DNA of 64,000 nucleotides from Bradyrhizobium sp. CCGB01 (GCF_024199795.1 NZ_JANADK010000001.1:3720001-3784000), one strand, 5' to 3'. Positions 1 to 9,494 are shown, counted from the first letter of the stretch. A program made the numbers and translations. Notes: generated by a model from the letters alone, not told the origin.

Positions 1-178
1 GCTTTTTGCCTGTCGGATCCCAACGCGCATCATCCGAATGCAGGAGACGACACGCGAAACGCCCGCAAGCTCCGATCCTTCGGCAGATCGTTCCAGCGGG
101 ATTGATTCGCTGCGCGGCGAATGCACGCGCCACCAGCGCTTCGCGACGGTGCGATGCGCGTCAGAACCGACCAGCTGG
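1..178. other. left-edge spacer, no gene seen
   Basis: No reading frame here has a convincing ribosome binding site or recognisable product. Short overlapping frames cover it but look like GC-rich noise. It lies just past the 3' end of the minus-strand NarL-type regulator. Confidence 0.5.
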
Positions 179-979
179 CTAGTCCAACTCGGGGACGTCG
201 GCTTCGTTACGTCCGCGCACGCGTGGCGCCAGGCTGGGAGCGATCTCGTGATCGATTGACAGCGCTAGCGCGTGCCCATTGGAGGGCCGTACCAGTGATC
301 CGTTGCTCATTCCCCAAATCGCGGCCTGTGTCCTGTTCTGGACCCGTATCTTGCGCAGAATAGCTTTCACGTGAACTTTAACCGTGGCCTCGGCAATATC
401 GATCTTTCGTGCGATGCACTTGTTGGAATTGCCTTCGATCAGGAAGGAGAGAATCGCTCGCTCGCGCGGCGACAGATGGGGTGCGATCCGTTCGTCATCC
501 GCAACGATGAGGCTCGATCGCTCCTCGCTCGTTGGCTGCAGCTGAGTCTCGCGATCGGGGCCGCCATCGAGCACGTATGACAGAAATGCAGGTGGAAACA
601 CCGTCTCGCCCATCGTCACGAGCTCTATGGATTTGATGAACGCATCGCAAGAATTGACGTCGACGAAATAGCCGTTGGCTCCGGCCTTATAGGCCGAGAT
701 CAGTTCATGCGGCCGGTAATGGTCCGACACGATCGCGACGCGCGCGTCTGGATAGTGCTCCCGCACAAATCCGATATGCTTGATGGCTAAATCGAATTCG
801 TCAGTATTGTTGACAATTACAAACAGTAGCTGTGCCTGGAGCGTGCTGGGTAGCTCGTCGGTGCTCGAGGCTGATATCGCGATATGGAAGTCTGCAGCAT
901 GCAGTATTCGTGAAATTCCCTCTCGTATTAGAATGTTTCGCCCTATCAAAACGACCTTACTTGATTGCCGCCTCCTCAT
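179..979 (-). CDS. LuxR/NarL-family regulator with degenerate receiver domain
   Basis: A 266-residue protein with a receiver-like domain (about 8-130) and a C-terminal LuxR helix-turn-helix (about 168-225, containing LSPRERAILSFL and ATVKVHVKAILRKI). I chose the start at 979 because GGAGGG lies 4 nt upstream; a start 30 nt further out is less supported. The receiver has lost its usual key residues: the acidic pair near residue 12 reads IGRN, the phospho-acceptor position reads VIVNN (N57/N58), and the conserved lysine region reads FVDVNS. It is therefore probably a DNA-binding regulator that is not switched by aspartate phosphorylation. It is divergent from the intact NarL-type gene at 1575. 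The target is unknown; the nearby epimerase and glmS make polysaccharide control a guess. Confidence 0.85.
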   Translation of the reverse strand: MRRRQSSKVVLIGRNILIREGISRILHAADFHIAISASSTDELPSTLQAQLLFVIVNNTDEFDLAIKHIGFVREHYPDARVAIVSDHYRPHELISAYKAGANGYFVDVNSCDAFIKSIELVTMGETVFPPAFLSYVLDGGPDRETQLQPTSEERSSLIVADDERIAPHLSPRERAILSFLIEGNSNKCIARKIDIAEATVKVHVKAILRKIRVQNRTQAAIWGMSNGSLVRPSNGHALALSIDHEIAPSLAPRVRGRNEADVPELD

Positions 980-1574
980 AATACCCTCCACAACCAACGC
1001 AAGACACAACTGGAATAAACAGCTATAGGTAGGAAAAAGAACAAGGTTTCATGCTGCCCCGCATTTTCGCTATGCCGAAATGGGGCGTCGTTTCGTAAAC
1101 GTTTTCTAAAGGTTAGATTCGAATTTTCGACTTTGCCTATATACCTTTCGTTATAGGCCACCCGGCCCGGAGGTTGGCGGATGAGGCCCCTCTGCCCGTG
1201 CCGGAGCATGACCTGAAAGCGAGTGAAAAAGCCTATTCAACCGGCGAATGTTGGTCGTAATATAATGTGCGTGGTGGGATGATGAGCCGTTCGCGCGCGC
1301 TGGACTCCATCCCGATCCCGTCGAAGTGGCTCAGGTTGCTCGCTGGCGTTACGGGTCTTGATCACCGGATTCATACGGCCTCTCGATCCGGTAAAATTTG
1401 TCGTATATTACTACCTGTGGGATCCATGCGGTTATTTGCCTCATAGGTCTCGCGTCGCCAAATGACACTTTTGGGCATTGGTAAACGTGTGATTGTCAAT
1501 CAACGTTGAAGCGGCCAGGGCGGGGGCCTCTAGCTTCAATCACAGGAATCGGGGGACGCAGGTAAGGAGGCTCG
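980..1574. other. intergenic region between divergent NarL-type regulators
   Basis: About 595 bases without a convincing gene, relatively AT-rich compared with its surroundings. It must hold the promoters of both divergent regulators. A 7-bp inverted repeat lies at 1135-1158. The right end carries the strong ribosome binding site AAGGAGG at 1564-1570. Confidence 0.6.
1135..1158. promoter_or_regulatory. inverted repeat, candidate operator
   Basis: GCCTATA at 1135-1141 and TATAGGC at 1152-1158 form a perfect 7-bp inverted repeat around a 10-nt spacer, in the AT-rich part between two divergent LuxR-family genes. The half-site spacing suits a dimeric helix-turn-helix protein. A chance match is possible. 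Confidence 0.3.
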
Positions 1575-2267
1575 ATGCGTCGCGCGACTGTAGTGATTGC
1601 GGACCGACATCCGGTAGTTCTGCACGGCCTCGCAAATCTACTCGGTTCAGAACCCGATTTTGAGATCGTTGCATCCTGTGGCGACGCTGCGAGCTGCATC
1701 GAGGCAATAGTGGCTCTCGCGCCCGACATTGCAATCGTGGATGCAGCGATGCCGGAGCTGCCGGTGCTGATGAACAACTCCCTCAGCCGTTCGGAAGGTC
1801 GGTCGACGCACCTGGTGTTGTTCGCGACCAGCGAGGATTGCGATCTTGGTCTTCCGGGCGGCCCTGCGGGGCACAGTGTCCTTCTGAAGGAGATGACGGG
1901 GCAAGCCCTGGTGAAATGCTTGCGGGAGATTAACAACGGTCGAACCGTTGTCCCTTCAGCGCTTACGGATCATGCCCCGCCTGGCGAGCAGAGTGCGAAT
2001 CCGGAAAGTGCGCTCGCGGTGCTCACCGAGCGCGAGCGCCAGATCATGCGCCTCGTCTCCCGTGGTCTTTCCAACAAGGAAATTGGCCGTCGGCTCAATG
2101 TCGCAGACGGCACCATCAAGGTGCATCTCCACCACATTTTCCAGAAGCTGGAAGTCGGCAATCGCACAGCGCTTGCTGCCCTTGCCATCTCGCAGGATGA
2201 TCGCGCCAATTCAACCCCGGACAAATCAAGCCGTGCTGGACCCGATCCGGTAGCCGGAGAACGCTAA
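1575..2267 (+). CDS. two-component response regulator, NarL/FixJ (LuxR) type
   Basis: A 230-residue protein with an intact receiver and a LuxR helix-turn-helix. The acidic pocket (ADRHP, D10), phospho-acceptor (AIVDAAMP, D56) and lysine (LLKEMT, K105) are all present. The DNA-binding domain spans about 150-205 (LTERERQIMRLV, GTIKVHLHHIFQKL). The start is well supported by AAGGAGG 4 nt upstream. No sensor kinase lies next to it, so the partner is unknown. Its divergent neighbour at 179-979 has the same architecture with a damaged receiver, so the two may share targets. Confidence 0.9.
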   Translation: MRRATVVIADRHPVVLHGLANLLGSEPDFEIVASCGDAASCIEAIVALAPDIAIVDAAMPELPVLMNNSLSRSEGRSTHLVLFATSEDCDLGLPGGPAGHSVLLKEMTGQALVKCLREINNGRTVVPSALTDHAPPGEQSANPESALAVLTERERQIMRLVSRGLSNKEIGRRLNVADGTIKVHLHHIFQKLEVGNRTALAALAISQDDRANSTPDKSSRAGPDPVAGER

Positions 2268-2373
2268 AACATTTTCTCGCGCTGGTTGCAGTGCGAGATG
2301 TTTACGAATCGCAGCTGAGCAACCATTTACCGCATCAGGTTCACAGATGCCGGCAACGGGCGCTTACCTTCAC

Positions 2374-2610
2374 TTATCCTGCCAGGGAGAATTGAAGAAT
2401 GAATAGGGACCGGCCGCCAAGTTCGGGGCTGTCGCTGACTTCTACTTGCCAGGAAATGTGGGGCGTGAATGGATCCATCACGTCTTGCTTGAGGATCTCG
2501 CCGCTCAGTTCAACCGCCGCCGTCCGTGCGGCGAAAATGTCAGGGAGATCCAACCCGACATCATCGAGCACTGAATGGCCATCGTGGATATGAAAGAAAT
2601 ACCGCGGCAT
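2374..2610 (-). CDS. DUF6894 family small protein
   Basis: A 78-residue protein beginning MPRYFFHIHDG, the hallmark of DUF6894, a family common in Bradyrhizobium and relatives. It has no signal peptide or membrane segment. The domain fills the protein: the N-terminal MPRYFFH strand, a central helix with FAARTAAVELSGEIL, and a C-terminal strand. The function of the family is not known. It converges with the NarL-type regulator upstream. Confidence 0.8.
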   Translation of the reverse strand: MPRYFFHIHDGHSVLDDVGLDLPDIFAARTAAVELSGEILKQDVMDPFTPHISWQVEVSDSPELGGRSLFILQFSLAG

Positions 2611-3007
2611 TGGCGTCTCCGGACAACGCGAACATTCCGATGACTGCAGCGAGTCCCCGCATCACGATCGAGACTCGCACCGCAGAGGGGCGCATAGCAA
2701 GCCGCTATTCTAGGAGGGCTCATCATCATTGATGGGTACCTCGACGTTGATCTGCATGATCACGAATTCAGAATGAACAGTTGCTTATCGAGGACTACGA
2801 TCATGCTGCGTCGACGGAGCCCACTTCGGCGCAGCGTAGCGGCCCCGGCCTGCGAATCCCAAGCCCCCCGCCGGGGCCGCGCTCTTTTCGCAAGCCCCGC
2901 CTTGTCGTCAATCGCAGACCGCCGCGCGGAAGGCGCAGCCCGACACTCCGATTCGTTGGGGTGAGGAAGCTGCGTGCGGTGCAGCGTTTGAGATCATCTC
3001 CCAACGG
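2611..3007. other. intergenic spacer, nothing recognised
   Basis: About 400 bases between two minus-strand genes. Several short overlapping frames exist on both strands, with biased compositions and no convincing start signal. It should include the promoter of the DUF6894 gene. I see no repeat or RNA gene. Confidence 0.5.
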
Positions 3008-4015
3008 TCAAATTTCATAATAGGCGCGATACCAGCGGACGAAATTGCTTATGCCGGTTTCGATCGATGTGGAGGGCGAAAAGCCGGTATCGCGCATGAG
3101 ATCGCCAACGTCGGCAAACGTTTCTGGAACATCTCCAGGCTGCATCGGCAGCATCTCCTTCGCCGTGGTTCGCCCGAGCTCCTTCTCGATCAAGTCGACG
3201 ACGTGCATCAGCGCTTCTGGGCGATTATTGCCTACGTTATAGAGCTTGGCCGGTGCGCCCGCGGCGTCGGCGTTGTCCTCCGGAACACGCTCGATCAGGC
3301 GGGAGATGACGCGAGTGACGTCGTCGACGTAGGTGAAGTCGCGTCGCATCCTGCCATGGTTGAAAAGCTTGATCGGCCTGCCTTTGACGATCGCATCGGC
3401 GAACAGGAAGATCGCCATGTCGGGCCGGCCCCATGGGCCGTAGATCGTAAAGAACCGTAAGCCGGTGATCGGGAGTCGGTACAGGTGACTGTAGGACTGG
3501 GCCATCAGCTCATTGGCCTTCTTCGTCGCGGCATAGAAGCTGACGGGGTGGTCGGCTTTATGCCGGGTCGAAAATGGCAATTCGGTATTGGCGCCATAGA
3601 CGGACGATGATGATGCGTAGATCAAATGACCACAGGCATTGTGCCTGCAGCCTTCCAGGACGTTCAGGAATCCCGCCAGATTGGCGTCGGCATAGGCGTG
3701 CGGCTGATCGATCGAATACCGAACGCCGGCCTGGGCGGCAAGATGGATGACTCTCGCAAAACGGTGCTTTGCGAACAACTCGGCCATGGCCGATCGATCT
3801 CCAAGATCGATCTGCACGAAGGAGAAGCGCGGATCGCGGCGCAGGATATCGAGGCGAGCACGCTTCAGGGCGGGATCGTAGTAGCTGTTGATGTTGTCCA
3901 ATCCGACGACCCGGCGCCCCTCATCGAGCAGTCGACCTGCAACATGAAAGCCGATAAAGCCGGCCGCTCCGGTCAGCAAAACGTCGTCGGCAACTTGTTC
4001 TGAGCGCGATGACAT
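3008..4015 (-). CDS. UDP-glucuronate 4-epimerase-like NAD-dependent epimerase
   Basis: A 335-residue short-chain dehydrogenase of the sugar-nucleotide epimerase group, close to the LpsL/CapI UDP-glucuronate 4-epimerases that make UDP-galacturonate for capsule, LPS or exopolysaccharide. The Rossmann NAD site TGAAGFIG is at 15-22, the serine run YASSSSVYG is at 133-141, and the catalytic Tyr161 and Lys165 are in FYAATKKANE. The downstream RFFTIYGPWGRPDMA is typical of this subfamily. Length matches the family. Substrate is inferred from family likeness only. Nearby glmS also feeds amino-sugar precursors to the cell surface. Confidence 0.85.
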   Translation of the reverse strand: MSSRSEQVADDVLLTGAAGFIGFHVAGRLLDEGRRVVGLDNINSYYDPALKRARLDILRRDPRFSFVQIDLGDRSAMAELFAKHRFARVIHLAAQAGVRYSIDQPHAYADANLAGFLNVLEGCRHNACGHLIYASSSSVYGANTELPFSTRHKADHPVSFYAATKKANELMAQSYSHLYRLPITGLRFFTIYGPWGRPDMAIFLFADAIVKGRPIKLFNHGRMRRDFTYVDDVTRVISRLIERVPEDNADAAGAPAKLYNVGNNRPEALMHVVDLIEKELGRTTAKEMLPMQPGDVPETFADVGDLMRDTGFSPSTSIETGISNFVRWYRAYYEI

Positions 4016-4384
4016 TCGCTGTCCAGGTCAGGTAGAGTGTGGAACGGGGAGAAGCAGCCATCGATCGCGCAAGTTAACTCTCAACCCCGTCGCTTCTCTA
4101 TTGCGCAAATGAGCGCACCCGACGATGGCGCTGTCGAGCTGCAAACAGCCACTCGAACGGGTTACCCCGCGCATACACGCGACTGCCTCAAATTCCGGGG
4201 GCGCAACGTATAGTGTCCAAACGAACCCTATCATCATCCATTTGCATGAAGATGAAGCCGAGCAAACCTGCAGAGTTGTGCGGCGGCGGGCGTGTCGAAC
4301 CTGGCCGTAGACTTGGAACAGCAGGCTGTCGAACTATCGACATAGGTGGCTCAAGCGCAAACGGCGCGGTCAAGGGTGTGCGCG
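4016..4384. other. divergent promoter region between epimerase and aldo/keto reductase
   Basis: About 370 bases separating the minus-strand epimerase from the plus-strand aldo/keto reductase. It must carry promoters in both directions. Open frames here overlap one another and none has a good start signal. Confidence 0.5.
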
Positions 4385-5389
4385 ATGAAGATGGTCTGTG
4401 TCGATGCTCTTGGCGCGAGTGTATCGGGCATCGGATTCGGCTGCGCGTCGCTCGGGGGACGCGTTGGAGCTCGCAGGGGGATCGAGGGGCTCGAGCGTGC
4501 ATACGACGCCGGAATAACCTGGTACGACGTGGCGCCTTCTTATGGAGATGGGATGGCCGAATCGATTTTGGGCCAATTCGCGTCCAAGAAGCGCGGCAGT
4601 GTCTATATCTGCACAAAGGTCGGGATGCGCCCACGTGAGACCTCCGCCGCCATGCGATTCCTGAAGCCGATTGCGCGGGCCTCTCTTGCGGTGTTTCCTG
4701 GAATTCGCCCGCGCCTCTCTGCAATGAAGCCAAAGCCCTTCAAAGTCCCATTATCGGCCGAGCTGATCACGACGAGCATAGAGGACAGTTTGAGACGTCT
4801 TCGTACTGACTACGTAGATGTGCTTGCTCTCCACCGTCCCACCCGCGAAGAGGTCGTTCGCGAAGACGTTATTCGGGCGGTCGAGCGCGTGGTCCAGGAC
4901 GGTAAGGCCCGCGCAATTTCGATCGCGGGCAATAACGAAGTGGGAGTTGATGACCTCCATGAATCGTTGCCGTACCAGCTGATTCAGATCGCCAACAATC
5001 CGCTCGAGCCGAATCTTCAGAGATCAAAGGGGTCTGCGCGGCGCAGGACGTTTGTCACGTATGGCTCATTTTCGAGCCTCGATCCGCTTGCCGCAAGGCT
5101 GGGATCGGAGAAAGAAGTACTGAGCGGCCTCTACGAGATGGGATACCGGGGCGACCTCACCGAGATCGCTGCCGCGTTTGTCGTGGATTATGCGCTGGCA
5201 ACGAACTCGGCGGGAGTCACGTTGTTCTCGATGTTTCGCAAGGAGCATCTCGCGTTCAATCTGCACCGGTTAACGCAACTCCCAGCGCTTCACCAGCTGA
5301 ATCGCATAGCCGCCGAGCTCTCGAACGAGCCGCGGCAGGCCGAGCGATTGCTTGGTGCCTCGAATGGTCGGCGCGTCGAGAGGTGTTGA
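4385..5389 (+). CDS. aldo/keto reductase family oxidoreductase
   Basis: A 334-residue protein of the NADPH-dependent aldo/keto reductase fold. The catalytic tetrad can be placed: Asp48 in WYDVAPSYG, Tyr53 in the same stretch, Lys78 in ICTKVG and His150 in VLALHRPT. The start at 4385 keeps the typical beginning; a longer frame from 4346 adds 13 residues with no family likeness. Substrate is unknown. It lies between an epimerase gene and glmS, which suggests but does not prove a sugar-related substrate. Confidence 0.8.
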   Translation: MKMVCVDALGASVSGIGFGCASLGGRVGARRGIEGLERAYDAGITWYDVAPSYGDGMAESILGQFASKKRGSVYICTKVGMRPRETSAAMRFLKPIARASLAVFPGIRPRLSAMKPKPFKVPLSAELITTSIEDSLRRLRTDYVDVLALHRPTREEVVREDVIRAVERVVQDGKARAISIAGNNEVGVDDLHESLPYQLIQIANNPLEPNLQRSKGSARRRTFVTYGSFSSLDPLAARLGSEKEVLSGLYEMGYRGDLTEIAAAFVVDYALATNSAGVTLFSMFRKEHLAFNLHRLTQLPALHQLNRIAAELSNEPRQAERLLGASNGRRVERC

Positions 5390-5658
5390 TGGGGCGTCAT
5401 CTACCGGCTCGATTGGTCATGCTTGTGCAGGTGTAGGGTTCAAGTGCAGGGCTTGAATATGAGCATGAGGTCTACTCCGTCATCATCACACAATTGGTGG
5501 CTGTGTGTGCTAGAATTCGCGTCCCACGATACTGTCCTGCCGGCGTTGTCGACCATATTCGACAAGCGCGCCGGCGGCCGCTGCCGTCGCATTGAGGAGG
5601 TTGCCCACGATTGCCGTTGCGCTTCGTGGGGGCGTTGATAGTTGCTCGGAGACAGACC

Positions 5659-7482
5659 ATGTGCGGAATTGTTGGTGTCGTCGGCCAGGGCCCAGCCTCT
5701 GCCCTTCTTTTAGACGCGCTGAAGCGGCTTGAATATCGCGGATACGATTCCGCGGGTATTGCGACTCTCGAGGACGGCTCGTTGACACGGCGCCGTGCGG
5801 TCGGAAAGCTCGCAAATCTCAAGAGGCGGCTCGATTTGGAGCCGCTTTCAGGGCGGATTGGAATTGGTCACACGCGCTGGGCGACGCACGGCCGTCCCGA
5901 TGAGACGAATGCGCATCCTCACATGGTTGACGGTGTGGCGATTGTGCACAATGGAATTATCGAAAACCATCGGGAATTGCGTAATGAGCTCAAAACGGCG
6001 GGTGCGCACATTACGACCGAAACCGACTCCGAAGTGGTTGCGCATCTCGTTAGCCGCGAGCTGAAGAACGGATACGCGCCGGTCGCAGCGGTGCGCCAGG
6101 TGCTCCCGCGCTTGAACGGAACGTTCGCGCTCGCCTTCCTGTTCGAAGGGCACGACGATCTCCTGATCGGTGCCCGAAAGGGCTCGCCGCTCGCCGTCGG
6201 CTACGGGCGCGGCGAAATGTTCCTGGGTTCGGACGCGATAGCGCTCGCACCTCTGACGGATATTGTCGCTTACCTTGAGGACGGCGATCTCGCCGTCGTT
6301 ACGCGGGAGAAAATCGAATTTCTCGACGTGAACGGCGAGCGTCTGCGCCGTGCGTCGGCCAGGATCACTGGTGCGGCTGTAGCTGTTCACAAGGGCGAGC
6401 ATCGCCACTTCATGGCTAAGGAGATTCACGAACAGCCGAAGGTGGTCGGGCAGACGCTTGCGCAATACATCGGGCGCAACGGGACAGTCAGGCTGCCGCG
6501 AGGCGTGGATGTCGACTTCCGGACAGTCGATCGCATCTCGATTGTAGCTTGCGGCACCGCCTTCTATGCCGGACTGATTGCGAGATACTGGTTTGAGCGC
6601 TACGCCAAGCTCCCGGTCGAAATCGATATTGCATCGGAGTTCCGCTATCGCGACGTTCCGTTTGGCGCAGGGAATCTGGCGATCTTCGTGTCCCAGTCTG
6701 GTGAAACGGCCGACACGCTCGCTTCGTTGGAATTTGCCAAGTCCAGCGGCCAACGAGTTCTCTCCGTCGTCAACGTGCCAACCTCGACGATGGCCCGTGC
6801 CAGCCACATCGTATTGCCCACGTTGGCCGGCCCGGAAATCGGGGTGGCATCCACAAAGGCGTTCACCTGCCAGCTGGCGACCTTGATCTGCATTGCGATC
6901 GCGGCCGGCCGCAGCCGCGGCGTGCTCTCCGCCGAAGAAGAGCACTCACTCGTCCGAGCCGTTGCCGAAATTCCAAACTATTTGGCCCGCGCGCTCGAAC
7001 TGGAGCCGAAAGTTTACGAGCTCGCGCGCGAGATCTCCAGGGCCCGCGACGCTCTTTTCATCGGGCGGGGCACCAATTATCCGCTGGCACTGGAGGGAGC
7101 ACTCAAGCTCAAGGAGGTCACCTATATTCACGCAGAGGGCTATGCTGCCGGCGAGCTCAAACATGGACCGATCGCGCTGATCGACAAGGGCCTGCCGGTC
7201 ATCGTGGTAGCGCCGTATGATGCGATGTTCGAAAAGACTATGTCGAACATGCAGGAGGTGATCGCCCGTGGGGGCCGCATTATCCTCGTGACTGACCAGA
7301 GGGGGGCTTCAATCGCTGCATCCAGTGGTTGCTCGGTGCTGGGCTTGCCGGATATGCCCGAGATCGTGGCGCCGCTGGTCCTTGCAGTGCCGCTACAGCT
7401 CCTAGCCTATCACAGTGCCGCGATTCTGGGGACCGACGTAGACCAGCCGCGTAATCTCGCCAAGTCCGTGACCGTCGAATAG
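5659..7482 (+). CDS. glmS: glutamine--fructose-6-phosphate aminotransferase (isomerizing)
   Basis: Makes glucosamine 6-phosphate from fructose 6-phosphate and glutamine, the first step toward UDP-GlcNAc for peptidoglycan, LPS and exopolysaccharide. The protein is 607 residues, close to E. coli GlmS (609). It starts MCGIVGVVG, so Cys2 becomes the N-terminal nucleophile of the glutamine amidotransferase half; the 16 residues upstream in the frame are not used. Two SIS sugar-isomerase domains follow (SQSGETADTL and GRGTNYPLALEGALKLKE), and the C-terminus ends PRNLAKSVTVE as in the family. It may be a second copy serving polysaccharide synthesis, since the usual glmU partner is not adjacent. Confidence 0.95.
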   Translation: MCGIVGVVGQGPASALLLDALKRLEYRGYDSAGIATLEDGSLTRRRAVGKLANLKRRLDLEPLSGRIGIGHTRWATHGRPDETNAHPHMVDGVAIVHNGIIENHRELRNELKTAGAHITTETDSEVVAHLVSRELKNGYAPVAAVRQVLPRLNGTFALAFLFEGHDDLLIGARKGSPLAVGYGRGEMFLGSDAIALAPLTDIVAYLEDGDLAVVTREKIEFLDVNGERLRRASARITGAAVAVHKGEHRHFMAKEIHEQPKVVGQTLAQYIGRNGTVRLPRGVDVDFRTVDRISIVACGTAFYAGLIARYWFERYAKLPVEIDIASEFRYRDVPFGAGNLAIFVSQSGETADTLASLEFAKSSGQRVLSVVNVPTSTMARASHIVLPTLAGPEIGVASTKAFTCQLATLICIAIAAGRSRGVLSAEEEHSLVRAVAEIPNYLARALELEPKVYELAREISRARDALFIGRGTNYPLALEGALKLKEVTYIHAEGYAAGELKHGPIALIDKGLPVIVVAPYDAMFEKTMSNMQEVIARGGRIILVTDQRGASIAASSGCSVLGLPDMPEIVAPLVLAVPLQLLAYHSAAILGTDVDQPRNLAKSVTVE

Positions 7483-7920
7483 TCGGTCCGGTGGCGCCAC
7501 CGCCGCTGGGCTTTCGCTTCGGAGGAGGTGCTGTCCGAATTGGGGATGTCGGCCCGACAGACTGGCATGCTCCGAACTGGGTGCCTCTTTCGCCCAATCC
7601 TCGTTCTCAGCCGCTTGGCGTAGAATCTGGTGGCCTTCGGGCTCAGGCTGAGCACCGAAGTCCGTAGGGCAGGCGGCCTCGCTATATTGTAAGCGCGTTG
7701 GCGGGGCCGCTGCTGCCTTCAAGCGATCCAGGATCGGGGCTGTCTCTCAAATAAGTGTTCCGGATCCTCGAAGACGTTTCCGTCTCAGGCCGCAAATGCA
7801 GCCCGATCAGGGAGTAGCCCTTTCGGGTATTGGAAGCCTGTTCCGCTTCAAGATAGCCTCAGATAAGCCCGTCCGGTCGACGAGTGTGTTTGACATCCTA
7901 CGTTCGCTTCGCGAGGGATC
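7483..7920. other. intergenic region downstream of glmS
   Basis: About 440 bases with no convincing gene. A 14-nt perfect palindrome (7489-7502) lies just after the glmS stop. The right end should carry the promoter for the small gene at 7921. Confidence 0.5.
7489..7502. repeat. perfect palindrome after glmS
   Basis: CGGTGGCGCCACCG is a perfect 14-nt palindrome 7 nt after the glmS stop codon. It has no loop and no following T tract, so it is a poor terminator. It could be a protein site or chance in GC-rich DNA. Confidence 0.25.
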
Positions 7921-8121
7921 ATGTCTGTTTTGACGGGAACGGCGGGTACAGACATTCGGCGTGGTGATATGATTAAGGTCATCAAGGGGAAGCTGTTCCC
8001 GGCGCTCCTTTACGAGCAATATGAGGGCGGGGCCGCGGAAGATATTCCCGAGGGCGCCCGCGCTTATTGCCTCAAAGATAAAGTCTGGCGAACGATGCCT
8101 CCCGGCTTCCGCCCCTCCTAG
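7921..8121 (+). CDS. hypothetical protein, 66 residues
   Basis: A short frame starting at an ATG preceded by GCGAGGGATC, a possible ribosome binding site. The product has no signal peptide or membrane segment. A mid-protein stretch GKLFPALLYEQYEGG and an internal Met at residue 17 (MIKVIKGK) leave the start uncertain. I do not recognise the family. It stands alone between glmS and a minus-strand exported protein gene. Confidence 0.45.
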   Translation: MSVLTGTAGTDIRRGDMIKVIKGKLFPALLYEQYEGGAAEDIPEGARAYCLKDKVWRTMPPGFRPS

Positions 8122-8376
8122 AGTCTGTTGAAGGCGTCATTCCCTTTGTCTTGCCAGAGCTTGCGCCTTGCGTCGCGTGGCGCGCATGATGTGGCCAGGG
8201 CGCTCAACGAGACATTGGCGACAGCAGCACAAAATGGCCGAGCCAGGCACGGCCAAGTCGTGAGCAGGCAGGCGCCGCAACTCCGCGGTGCGCCACTTGT
8301 CGCCTATCAAGGCGAAGTAGGCGGCGGAGTCACGTGCGGGCGGTCCGGAGCGGCGGCAGTACGCTCTGCGTGCAGA

Positions 8377-8721
8377 TTAGCTGCAGCTTAGCGGCAATGG
8401 CCGGTCGGGGTGCAACTCGTACCAATCGTAGCAATCTGGATAGGCTCCGTAGAATCCGTATCCGGGCCGATAGCGATCAAAGCGGTGAAAAGCATGCTGG
8501 CGCAGACCAATGCCGCCCGCGGCGGTATGACCACCGAAGCCGAGGTGTTCGCCGCCAAAGCCTCCATTATGCGCCATGCCGCCGAAGCCCATATGTCCGC
8601 CGCCAAAGCCACCACCGCCAAACCCACCGTGGCCGCCGCCACCGCCGTGCGCCTCGGCCGCGCCGATAGCGAGGGTCGAGGCGAGCGCGGCTGTCGCCAA
8701 AATCATGATTGCTCGTTTCAT
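8377..8721 (-). CDS. glycine-rich exported protein
   Basis: A 114-residue protein with a clear Sec signal peptide (MKRAIMILATAALASTLAIG, cleavage probably after GAAEA near residue 23). The mature N-terminal half is nearly all glycine with His and Phe (GGGGGHGGFGGGGFGGGHMG), followed by an aromatic/His/Tyr tail with two cysteines (PDCYDWY and the C-terminal LSCS). A ribosome binding site AAAGGAA lies 6-7 nt upstream. Such Gly/His-rich exported proteins are common in Bradyrhizobium; metal binding is possible but unproven. Confidence 0.75.
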   Translation of the reverse strand: MKRAIMILATAALASTLAIGAAEAHGGGGGHGGFGGGGFGGGHMGFGGMAHNGGFGGEHLGFGGHTAAGGIGLRQHAFHRFDRYRPGYGFYGAYPDCYDWYELHPDRPLPLSCS

Positions 8722-9011
8722 AGGGATTCCTTTCGTGTCGATCTCCTGGCCATCAACTCAGTCCGCTTCCGCGTCCTGCCGTCGCCAAAGGGCCTGATGG
8801 CAAGGTTTGTGATGACAGAAAGATAGGAACGGCGCGCGGCCAAGCCCACTAAATTCGGCTTCAGGAAACAGACGCGCGGTTCGGGACGGAAATCGAGCTG
8901 CGAGCGACCGCGGTCCATAGAAGAAGGCGGGCCGAACATCTCAGCCCGCCGCCATCGTTCGATACGAAGCCGCCAACCGGTGCGCTCGGCTCGACAAAAA
9001 GGACGCCGCGA

Positions 9012-9260
9012 TCAGAAGCTGCCTGTGCCGGGCTCGCAAGGTACGTTGTCGCCAGTCCACGGTGCCGTCGCGAAAGCGCCGACGCGAGGCGCGGGAACGC
9101 AGACGCGGCCTCCCTGTTGATAAAAGGGCGCGCTCGATGCGACCGTATCGGCCTCCATTGCCGGCTGTCGTGCGACGCCGTGGTGTTCGCGAGCCATGAC
9201 AGGTCCCCCCAACACGGCGGCTGCAATCAATCCCGTCGACAAGAGTTTGAGAGTGGTCAT
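9012..9260 (-). CDS. small exported protein, GAFA..PCEP family (copy 1)
   Basis: An 82-residue protein starting MTTLKLLSTGLIAAAVL with a Sec signal peptide, probably cleaved after VMA near residue 23. The mature part has two cysteines in CVPAPRVGAFATAPW and NVPCEPGTGSF. The gene at 25668 encodes the same pattern. The start at 9260 is chosen because the two copies align from MTTLKLLS; the longer frame upstream does not match. Function unknown. Confidence 0.75.
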   Translation of the reverse strand: MTTLKLLSTGLIAAAVLGGPVMAREHHGVARQPAMEADTVASSAPFYQQGGRVCVPAPRVGAFATAPWTGDNVPCEPGTGSF

Positions 9261-9494
9261 TTCGGCTTCTCCTTTGATGACATCAGGCCGGCCAAGCCGG
9301 CTTGCGATCAAAGATGTGGTCGATCCGGCTTCGTCAAAACGCACGAATTGCTCACCCCATTTCAACCGCCTGTGAGCCGATTCATCGTCGCAAGCACGAT
9401 CGTGCGAATGCGCAACATCCGTTGCGTTGTGAGTAACAGCGATCCCGTCGCGGGCATATCTTCGAGATGGCGGGGTTCAGAATGGAGGCGGCAG

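Noticed and set aside
2268..2305. Imperfect stem-loop between convergent regulator and DUF6894 genes
   Set aside because: Pairing of AAACAT..CTCGC with GCGAG.ATGTTT has mismatches and no T tract; not strong enough to call a terminator.
5848..6945. 365-codon frame opposite glmS
   Set aside because: Lies wholly antisense to a clear gene; composition is Arg/His-rich as expected for a shadow frame in GC-rich DNA.
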